Made by a program: the position numbers and the translations under genes | Origin: CAITNM01 sp964446295 | GTDB taxonomy: Bacteria; Pseudomonadota; Alphaproteobacteria; Paracaedibacterales; CAITNM01 | Assembly (NCBI GenBank): GCA_964446295.1 | Contig: CAYUNR010000046.1 | Location: 1 to 12,135 of the forward strand | Length of the DNA stretch: 12,135 bases | Direction of reading: 5' to 3' | Shown: positions 6,533 to 12,135 of the stretch, piece by piece | How positions within the stretch are numbered: the stretch's first letter is position 1 | How the letters are laid out: each line of letters starts with the position of its first letter | Notes under the pieces: model-generated | Told to the model about the DNA's origin: nothing | Database searches by the model: none | Seen by the model: the letters and a program-made list of their open reading frames with translations, nothing else

Positions 6533-6569
6533 ATGAGACTCCGTAGCTTGTTCTGTGGAGTCTCATTTT
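6533..6569 (+). terminator. Intrinsic terminator after trxB
   Basis: ATGAGACTCC (6533-6542) pairs perfectly with GGAGTCTCAT (6557-6566) over 10 bp with a 14-nt loop, followed by a short T-run (6566-6569). It lies between convergent genes. The minus-strand side lacks a clear U-run, so it mainly serves trxB. Confidence 0.8.
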
Positions 6570-6574
6570 AAAAA

Positions 6575-7162
6575 TTATTCTTCGCTATCATCTTCGTCAT
6601 CGTCATCTTCTTCGTCATCATCACTTTCTTCTTTATCGTCGTCTTCGTCACTTTCTTCTTCATCAGCATCGTCTTGATCATTTTCATCTTCTTTTTTACT
6701 TGAAGGTTGCGGAGTCGAAGATTTTTTAGAACCTGCTGCAGTTGCTGGAATTTCAACAAGCAAAGCCATTAATTTACTAGAAGCAGCCACAGCACAATCG
6801 TGTGCTTTAGTCAGCCCAGAACTAGAAAAAGGATCATTACTTTGCAAAATCAGCTGATTGTCTACAACAAATTTCAGAGCATTTTGAACATCTGAAAATG
6901 CAGGGTCCTTATGGTCAATAGTATTATTACACTTAGCAACCATGCCTTTAATAACATCCAACACCTTTTCTGCCTTTGCTGCATCAGGCCTTGAAGCAGC
7001 TTCTGTTGCAGCTGGCAACACACTTACAAATGTTTTTATATTTTGTTCATATGCAACTGCTGCATCATACAAATCAGGCGTGACACTTTTGCAAATGTTA
7101 GCAGACAACACGCCACAAAAAAGAATCATAAAAATTATGCGCATAAGAATTAGACCATACAT
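6575..7162 (-). CDS. Exported protein with Asp/Glu-rich C-terminal tail, function unknown
   Basis: I do not recognise the family. The 195 residues start with a hydrophobic signal-like segment. A better signal peptide begins at the internal Met7 (start at 7144: MRIIFMILFCGVLSANICKS), probably cut after LSA. Neither start has a convincing Shine-Dalgarno. The middle (about 25-140) looks helical, with Cys24, Cys78 and Cys123. After a Ser/Pro/Lys-rich linker (144-157), the last 38 residues are 31 Asp or Glu, encoded by a GAT/GAA-rich low-complexity tract. Such tails can bind Ca2+ or other cations or basic proteins. That is a possibility, not an assignment. The gene is convergent with trxB and divergent from the patatin gene across a 135-bp AT-rich gap. 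Confidence 0.8.
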   Translation of the reverse strand: MYGLILMRIIFMILFCGVLSANICKSVTPDLYDAAVAYEQNIKTFVSVLPAATEAASRPDAAKAEKVLDVIKGMVAKCNNTIDHKDPAFSDVQNALKFVVDNQLILQSNDPFSSSGLTKAHDCAVAASSKLMALLVEIPATAAGSKKSSTPQPSSKKEDENDQDDADEEESDEDDDKEESDDDEEDDDDEDDSEE

Positions 7163-7297
7163 ATTTTAAATAAATATACATCAATATACTTAATAATAAA
7201 TTAAACTTCCCAAATAAATAAATTAATGCCTGCGTTAACTAATTTTTAATTTTTAAAGCTATTTATACATTTTGGTACTTCAACGTTAAGTGCAATC

Positions 7298-8590
7298 ATG
7301 AACCTTACCCATTCTGTACAAACGCTTGTTTTATATACCTTGTTTCTTGGGCTTACAAATAGCTTAGAGAGCGCAACGACAACGCAATCAACGTTTCTTC
7401 CCAACCCTGAATACGAATCGATAGTCAAAAAATCTTGCGCATCTCAATCTGACTTTCCCCCTCTGGTTACACACCAATCTTTATCTGATCCCCAAAAACA
7501 ATACTGGCTATTATCCCTCGACGGAGGTGGCGTACGCGGCATTCTCCATTTAGCTACCCTTGCAAAGCTTGAAGAACAAACAGGCAAAAGAATTGTCGAT
7601 TTATTTGATGGTATAGCAGGCACTTCTATTGGTGGAATTATCGCCGCTATTCTTACAATGCCTGATCCTAATGATCCATCAAAACCTAAATACAGCCCCA
7701 GACAATTATTGAACATATTTTTTGCACGAGGGCACACGATGTTTCAGCCAAAATGGTTATCATTCAATGGAATTTTACGAACGAAATATAAAACCAACGG
7801 CATTAAAGATTTCTTGGCAAACATGTTGGGCAAAAATACCTTTAAAAACAGATGGTTACCAACGGTTTTAGTTACTCATGATTTGCACACCTACAACGTT
7901 AAAATATTTTCCACCAATGATAATGAAGATTTTTTCGCCAAAGATTTAGCCATGGCCACTGCTGCTGCGCCAACCTACTACAAGCCACAGCACGTTTACC
8001 CAATTAATAATCCTTCATCTAATGGATATTTCGTTAGTGATGGAGGCACCAGCATGAGCAACCCTGCCCTTGCAGGCATTGAATTAATTCATAAACACTA
8101 TAACGCTGCCATTGACCAAATTCATGTTTTTTCCCTTGGAACGGGCATGTCTAACATAAAATTAACAAACAGCGCATTACGAAGGGGAGCCGGGCTAAGC
8201 TGGATGTGGGAATTAACAAACTTATTCATGTACGGCCAACAAAGCGCTGACATTAACACAGCAAGGTTTTTTTGTGGACACAGGTACCACAGACTTAACC
8301 CACCATTGCCACTAGCAAATTTAGTATTTGATGACTTATCTGACGCAAACAAAACTGCCTTGATGAGTGCAAATGAAGAAATGTTAAGTGAAAATGCCGC
8401 TGAGTTTAATAAAGTTGTAACGTCGCTTACAGCTGCAGCAGATGTTAAACAACCGCGAGCCATTCATGATATGTCACGTGATGTATCACTAGCGGTTATA
8501 CCGGAGGAAAGTTTTGCTCAAAGCACATATGTCTGGGCAAATAGCTGGTGTAAAACATTGCTTTACTGCCTTGGACGGCTAATGGGATGA
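7298..8590 (+). CDS. Exported patatin-like phospholipase
   Basis: This is predicted to be a lipid acyl hydrolase (phospholipase A type) with a Ser-Asp dyad. The 430 residues have an N-terminal hydrophobic stretch (about 8-20) consistent with a Sec signal peptide. The patatin domain runs from about residue 68 to 285. It has oxyanion-hole DGGGVRG (75-81), nucleophile Ser110 in GTSIGG (108-113), catalytic Asp248 in SDGGTSMSNPALAG, and FSLGTG (278-283). The wording around the active site (DLFDGIAGTSIGG, YHRLNPPL) is of the plant-patatin kind. The C-terminal 90 residues are of unknown role. No clear Shine-Dalgarno precedes the ATG, so the start is the least certain part. Its 3' end overlaps the convergent SCO1 gene by 12 bp. 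Patatins in Rickettsia and Pseudomonas (ExoU) act on host membranes. A similar role here is inference. Confidence 0.93.
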   Translation: MNLTHSVQTLVLYTLFLGLTNSLESATTTQSTFLPNPEYESIVKKSCASQSDFPPLVTHQSLSDPQKQYWLLSLDGGGVRGILHLATLAKLEEQTGKRIVDLFDGIAGTSIGGIIAAILTMPDPNDPSKPKYSPRQLLNIFFARGHTMFQPKWLSFNGILRTKYKTNGIKDFLANMLGKNTFKNRWLPTVLVTHDLHTYNVKIFSTNDNEDFFAKDLAMATAAAPTYYKPQHVYPINNPSSNGYFVSDGGTSMSNPALAGIELIHKHYNAAIDQIHVFSLGTGMSNIKLTNSALRRGAGLSWMWELTNLFMYGQQSADINTARFFCGHRYHRLNPPLPLANLVFDDLSDANKTALMSANEEMLSENAAEFNKVVTSLTAAADVKQPRAIHDMSRDVSLAVIPEESFAQSTYVWANSWCKTLLYCLGRLMG

Positions 8591-9205
8591 GACAGAAACC
8601 TGGGCCTGCAATATTTTCAACAGAATGGATTGAATAGCATCTGGGTTTGTTGAGTGAGCAAAACTGCTAAGGTATGTGCCATCAGTTCCCATAACATACA
8701 CAACACTGGTGTGGTTAATTAGGTAATCGCTAAATTCTGGCTTGTTTTCTTTTTTCGCATAAACGCGGTATTTGTTCATGGCATTTTGCACGGCTGTTTC
8801 TGTGCCGGTTAGCATAATAATATTTGGGTCAAAATTAGTACTATAAAGTTTTAACGTTTCGACTGTGTCACGGGATGGGTCAACACTTACGAACAACACC
8901 GTTATTTTGTCACGGTCACTGCCCAACATTTGCAATGCCTTGGTAATGTGTTCTAAGGCCATGGGGCATACATCTGGGCAATAAGTATACCCAAAATACA
9001 CCAGCAATATTTTGCCACGAAATTCCGTGGTGGAACGCGGCTTTCCAAACTGATCAGTTAAAGTGAAATCACCCCCGATTGAGGTTGTTATATCAGTACT
9101 ATCTTTATAGATAACAGCTGCAGGCTGTTGAAATTTATACAGCCCTAAAACAATTCCCAGGCCAATCGCTAGGCCCGCAACACCCAATATAACGAATCTA
9201 TGCAT
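8579..9205 (-). CDS. SCO1/SenC/PrrC family copper chaperone
   Basis: SCO proteins deliver copper to, and reduce, the CuA site of cytochrome c oxidase, and act on the outer face of the cytoplasmic membrane. The 208 residues have an N-terminal membrane anchor (about 4-23) and a thioredoxin-like domain. The Cu ligands are in CPDVC (Cys76, Cys80), with the distal His165 in YLINHTS. Other family features are FTLTDQFGKP (47-56), LVYFGYTYCPDVCP (68-81) and FVSVDPSRDT (105-114). All metal ligands are intact. The start at 9205 lacks a strong Shine-Dalgarno. The gene is convergent with and overlaps the patatin gene by 12 bp. No oxidase genes are nearby. Confidence 0.95.
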   Translation of the reverse strand: MHRFVILGVAGLAIGLGIVLGLYKFQQPAAVIYKDSTDITTSIGGDFTLTDQFGKPRSTTEFRGKILLVYFGYTYCPDVCPMALEHITKALQMLGSDRDKITVLFVSVDPSRDTVETLKLYSTNFDPNIIMLTGTETAVQNAMNKYRVYAKKENKPEFSDYLINHTSVVYVMGTDGTYLSSFAHSTNPDAIQSILLKILQAQVSVSSH

Positions 9206-9355
9206 TTGTACTTTTTATTTTTTGTAATGGGTCATGGTACACGCAACCGTACTGAAACTGAAGTGGATAGAAATTTGGCATTAGTTATCAATATATTAAC
9301 TTTTATTGCTGTATATTATTACTAAAGACCAAATATCGACTTCAGGAGTGTTTTT

Positions 9356-10417
9356 ATGCACTGGAATGCATTCCCTAGATTGCTTGTCTTTGTAGTCACA
9401 ATACTTTATGCAGCACCTGCGCCTTTTGAATTTCATTATCTTACGGCATCAGATGGTGTGAAAATTCGCGTTGGGCGTTTTTGTGGAGAAGGCTCAGCAC
9501 CTGAAAGTGCAAATAAAATACTGCTGGTATTACCGGGGCTAGTTTCGCGTATTGAACGACACGAACTTTTGGCAAAACATTATGCTTCGTTTGGGTTTGG
9601 CGTTTGGGTACTTGATTTTCGCGGGCAAGGCGGGTCACAGCGATTGGTTGAGAACAAGCAAATGATTCACGTTGATGATTTTAGTGAGTACATACGCGAT
9701 GTTGAAGCGCTAGCACTGTGGGATAAGTTTAATGGCAAGCACATATCGATATTTGGGCATTCAATGGGTGGACAAGTGGCGTTGCAGATTTTACGAAAGC
9801 ATCCGAAAATGTTTGAATTAGCAGTGTTGGAATCACCTATGGTGCGCATAAAAACAGCACCCTTCCCGTTTTTTTTGGCAGAACCCTTGGCATATATTTT
9901 TAAAAATTGGTTTGGGCAAAGTAAACAGTACTGCTTGGGCTATGGAAATTATAACCCCATACAAGAAAGCTTTAAATACAACCGTAACTGTCGTGATAAA
10001 GCGCTATTTGAACAGCATTATTATATTCACGAATCTCATAAAGAATTGATACCACGAGACCCAAGTTGTGGGTGGATGCATGCTGCACTTTCAGCATCGA
10101 GGATGTTTTTAAACGATTTAAAGCCACTTGGAAATGTGACAACCAAGGTGTTTTTGGCAACAGCTGGAAACGACAAAGTTTTAGATACAAGTCATGATGC
10201 CACTATTGTTTCTGCATTTCAAAAAGCAGCGCACCGTGTTTATGCAGACGCTTGGCATTGCTTAATACATGACACCTTAGCCATTAGGCGAACCTATTTG
10301 GCAGATGTATCTGCGTTTTTAAGAAACCCTGATTTTTTTATTAATGATCAAAAAACAGCAATATTACCCACAAAAATAGAATGGATAGAATGGATAAGAA
10401 GCATGATAAATTTTTGA
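9356..10417 (+). CDS. Exported alpha/beta hydrolase (lysophospholipase/monoglyceride lipase type)
   Basis: This is a predicted serine hydrolase of the Hydrolase_4/PldB group, probably acting on lysophospholipids or monoacylglycerols. The 353 residues start with a signal peptide (about 1-22, cut after an Ala-rich end, LYAAPA). The fold is marked by VLPGLVSRIERHELLAKHYA (58-77), DFRGQGGS (87-94), nucleophile Ser136 in GHSMGG, likely acid Asp273 in GNDKVLD, and likely His301 in WHCLIHD. A cap-like insertion with several aromatic residues and Cys193, Cys212 and Cys238 lies at about 165-245. The ATG follows AGGAG 7-8 nt upstream. It is the second lipid-hydrolase candidate in this stretch, after the patatin. 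The actual substrate cannot be read from the sequence. Confidence 0.9.
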   Translation: MHWNAFPRLLVFVVTILYAAPAPFEFHYLTASDGVKIRVGRFCGEGSAPESANKILLVLPGLVSRIERHELLAKHYASFGFGVWVLDFRGQGGSQRLVENKQMIHVDDFSEYIRDVEALALWDKFNGKHISIFGHSMGGQVALQILRKHPKMFELAVLESPMVRIKTAPFPFFLAEPLAYIFKNWFGQSKQYCLGYGNYNPIQESFKYNRNCRDKALFEQHYYIHESHKELIPRDPSCGWMHAALSASRMFLNDLKPLGNVTTKVFLATAGNDKVLDTSHDATIVSAFQKAAHRVYADAWHCLIHDTLAIRRTYLADVSAFLRNPDFFINDQKTAILPTKIEWIEWIRSMINF

Positions 10418-10490
10418 TTGACTAATTTAATTAGTTTAATATATGGTTAAAATATTATTAAAAGACTTATTATTAATTTTTAAATTTCAA

Positions 10491-10495
10491 AAGGA
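10491..10495 (+). promoter_or_regulatory. Shine-Dalgarno that selects the 10503 start
   Basis: AAGGA stands 7 nt before ATG 10503. An in-frame ATG at 10443 has no comparable signal and would put a lysine-rich extension in front of an obvious signal peptide. Confidence 0.75.
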
Positions 10496-10502
10496 CAAAA
10501 CC

Positions 10503-10865
10503 ATGACTAAAAACTTGCTCGTTGCGTTTTTAAGCGTTTTTATGCTTAAGGCAACAATTACTGCTGCTCACAATACTGATTTGAAGGCTGCTGATGAACA
10601 AATGACTGGTTTACGTCGTTACTCTATCAGCACAGTAACCGCACCATATCAGGCAGCAATTGAAAAAGAGTGTCAACGGAGAAATGTCCATGTTTCTCAG
10701 CAAACATTTACACAAATTATCGATTATTCATTTTTAAAAGAGCTGTTAGGCCATGGTAATGTTCCCGATGCAATTGCATATGGTGATTACGATGGTAAGA
10801 ATAAGTATTACAGTTCTATTGGTAGAGTGTGCCCTGATACACCAATAAAAGCGCCCAGGACATAG
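10503..10865 (+). CDS. Small exported protein, function unknown
   Basis: The protein has 120 residues. I recognise no family. A signal peptide is evident: MTKN, a hydrophobic core (about 5-19), then a likely cut after ITAA (22). The mature part is about 98 residues, polar, with exactly two Cys (57 and 110) that could form one disulfide, and a Tyr/Gly/Asp-rich segment (about 92-105). Without its signal peptide it is short enough to be a periplasmic or secreted factor. The start was chosen for its AAGGA Shine-Dalgarno over an upstream in-frame ATG at 10443. It lies 85 bp downstream of the hydrolase gene with no terminator visible between, so co-transcription is possible. A strong terminator follows. 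Confidence 0.75.
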   Translation: MTKNLLVAFLSVFMLKATITAAHNTDLKAADEQMTGLRRYSISTVTAPYQAAIEKECQRRNVHVSQQTFTQIIDYSFLKELLGHGNVPDAIAYGDYDGKNKYYSSIGRVCPDTPIKAPRT

Positions 10866-10913
10866 CGTTTAAATGCACACTTTAAGTATCATTGTCCTGA
10901 TATGACACAATTT

Positions 10914-10950
10914 ATGCAGCCACGGCTATAGTCTTGGCTGCATTTTTTTT
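10914..10950 (+). terminator. Intrinsic terminator after the small exported protein
   Basis: ATGCAGCCA (10914-10922) pairs with TGGCTGCAT (10935-10943) over 9 bp with a 12-nt loop, followed by eight T residues (10943-10950). It separates the exported-protein genes from argS. Confidence 0.92.
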
Positions 10951-11028
10951 GCATAACCATCGTTTCCAGTTTTTATTGCTTCTTATCTTTAAGCCGGCTA
11001 AATCTATTACTGGTTTAGGAGAAGATCA

Positions 11029-12135
11029 ATGCCCTTAGTTTTTACTTTACAAGAATTCATAGAGAAATCTTTAAAAGAAATAGCACCAGAAATACATACC
11101 GATAAGGTTGTGCTAGAGCCTACTAAAGATATTTCACATGGCGATTTAGCAAGCAACGCCGCTATGGTATGTGCAAAAGCAATAGGAATTTCTCCACGCG
11201 AATTGGCTGTAAAATTAATTGAAAAAATTACAACCCATGATGCTGTTGTAAGTGCTGAAATAGCAGGGCCTGGATTCATTAATATAAAGCTTAAACCAAG
11301 CGCATTACAAAACGAACTAAATCGCATTTTGGCCAGCAAAGCAACCTATGGGGCAAGCACTTTAGGTGCGGGCAAATCCGCGCAAGTTGAATATGTTTCT
11401 ACAAACCCTACTGGCCCTATGCATATTGGCCATGGTCGCAATGCTATTTTAGGTGACACGGTTGCAAGCTTATTGGAAAAAGTTGGCTATTGCGTTACAC
11501 GTGAATATTATGTGAACGATGCTGGTGGTCAAACTATAGCATTAGCAAGGTCTGCTTATGTTAGATACAAAGAAGCACTAGATGAGCCTATTTCTGATGA
11601 TGATTTTGATCAAGATATGTATAAAGGTGATTACCTAATACCTGTTGGTGTTGCCTTAGCACAAAAATATGGCGATTCATTTTTAAACAAACCAGAAGCT
11701 GAATGGTTTGAAACTGTTCGTTTGTTCGCCATTGAAGAAATGATGAACTACATTCGACATGATTTGAAGTCACTTGGCATTACAATGGAGTACGCATCAG
11801 AAAGCGCGCTAACCAAAGAAGGCTGGGTAACCAAGGCTTTGAAAGTTTTAGAAGCTAAGGGTGATGTTTACACAGGCGTTTTGGAAAAGCCAAAGGGACA
11901 CCAAGTTGATGACTGGGAAGAGCGCCCTCAGACTTTATTTAGGGCAACTGCCTTTGGTGATGACATTGACCGCGCCTTGCAAAAGTCAGACGGAGCATGG
12001 ACCTATTTTGCTGGCGATGTTGGTTACCACTACTACAAAATCAGTAGAAATTACGATGTTCTTGTAAATATTTTGGGCTTTGATCACGTAGGATACGTGA
12101 AGCGTTTGGTTTCAGCAGTTAAAGCATTAAAGGCG
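11029..12135 (+). CDS. argS: Arginyl-tRNA synthetase, 5' part (3' end outside window)
   Basis: This class I aminoacyl-tRNA synthetase charges tRNA-Arg in the cytoplasm. The frame is open from ATG 11029 to the window end, giving 369 residues of a protein usually near 550-600. The ATG follows AGGAG (11017-11021) with 7-nt spacing. The N-terminal ArgRS-specific domain that contacts the tRNA D-loop occupies about 1-90 (DISHGDLASNAAM, GPGFINIKL). The catalytic Rossmann domain starts at VEYVSTNPTGPMHIGHGRNA (120-139), with the HIGH signature at 132-135, then YYVNDAGGQ (160-168). The last visible stretch, ILGFDHVGYVKRLVSAVKAL, is family-like but replaces the usual GADHGGY with GFDHVGY. The KMSKS-equivalent and anticodon-binding domain lie beyond the window. 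It is its own transcription unit after the preceding terminator. Confidence 0.95.
   Translation, partial: MPLVFTLQEFIEKSLKEIAPEIHTDKVVLEPTKDISHGDLASNAAMVCAKAIGISPRELAVKLIEKITTHDAVVSAEIAGPGFINIKLKPSALQNELNRILASKATYGASTLGAGKSAQVEYVSTNPTGPMHIGHGRNAILGDTVASLLEKVGYCVTREYYVNDAGGQTIALARSAYVRYKEALDEPISDDDFDQDMYKGDYLIPVGVALAQKYGDSFLNKPEAEWFETVRLFAIEEMMNYIRHDLKSLGITMEYASESALTKEGWVTKALKVLEAKGDVYTGVLEKPKGHQVDDWEERPQTLFRATAFGDDIDRALQKSDGAWTYFAGDVGYHYYKISRNYDVLVNILGFDHVGYVKRLVSAVKALKA

Noticed and set aside
6575..6700. TCATCTTCG-like short repeats as a CRISPR or regulatory array
   Set aside because: There are no regular spacers. The repetition follows from Asp/Glu codons on the minus strand.
6568..6759. 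Lys/Met-rich minus-strand open frame of 63 codons
   Set aside because: It is an out-of-frame reading of the GAT/GAA-rich acidic tail; low complexity produces it automatically.
7163..7297. Promoter elements in the AT-rich divergent gap
   Set aside because: Several TATA-like hexamers exist, but none has a -35 partner at suitable spacing, so no call is made.
10443..10502. Upstream in-frame ATG extending the small exported protein by 20 residues
   Set aside because: It has no Shine-Dalgarno, and it would bury a good signal peptide behind a charged extension.

Overview
The window looks like chromosomal DNA from an AT-rich alphaproteobacterium. CTP synthase, SecG, IF3, thioredoxin reductase and ArgS all have alphaproteobacterial character (for example RKLDPYLNVDPGTMNPYQHG in PyrG). 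A flagellin array, many exported proteins and a secreted patatin suggest a motile, possibly host-associated lineage such as Holosporales or Rickettsiales. That placement is inference; no marker here fixes the family.

Region 1 (1-2511) is a tandem flagellin array: the 3' part of one flagellin gene, then a complete 464-aa paralogue. The two align without any indel at a constant offset of 1729 bp, and each ends in an intrinsic terminator built on the same CCATAGG stem. The 334-bp gap between them holds a near-consensus sigma-54 promoter (-24 GG / -12 GC, 10-nt spacing) and, about 143 and 175 bp upstream of the predicted start, two GGCAA-N3-TTGCC palindromes that look like enhancer sites for a sigma-54 activator.

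Region 2 (2533-5492) is housekeeping. RNase P RNA lies on the minus strand. Divergent from it is infC-secG-pyrG, a compact cluster. infC has no ATG, GTG or TTG before its conserved N-terminus and almost certainly starts at an ATT codon at 3048 behind a GGAG Shine-Dalgarno, the E. coli-type arrangement for IF3 autoregulation.

Region 3 (5493-6569) holds trxB, preceded by a short palindromic repeat of the ATTGC...GCAATGACG type. It ends in seven copies of ATTAG, the first of which contains the stop codon, followed by a hairpin terminator.

Region 4 (6575-10950) lies between trxB and argS and is rich in exported products: a protein with an almost purely Asp/Glu C-terminal tail (minus), a patatin-type phospholipase with a signal peptide, a membrane-anchored SCO1/SenC copper chaperone (minus), an exported alpha/beta hydrolase of the lysophospholipase type, and a small exported protein of unknown function. 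Two lipid-acting enzymes plus two unknown exported proteins make this the accessory-looking part of the window. The SCO1 gene points to aerobic respiration with cytochrome oxidase.

Region 5 (11029-12135) is the 5' part of argS, cut by the window end. I see no CRISPR array, insertion sequence, tRNA or phage gene, and nothing I can defend as an entirely new multi-gene system. The most informative signals are the ATT-started infC, the sigma-54/enhancer control region, the mosaic flagellin duplication and the exported-protein cluster.
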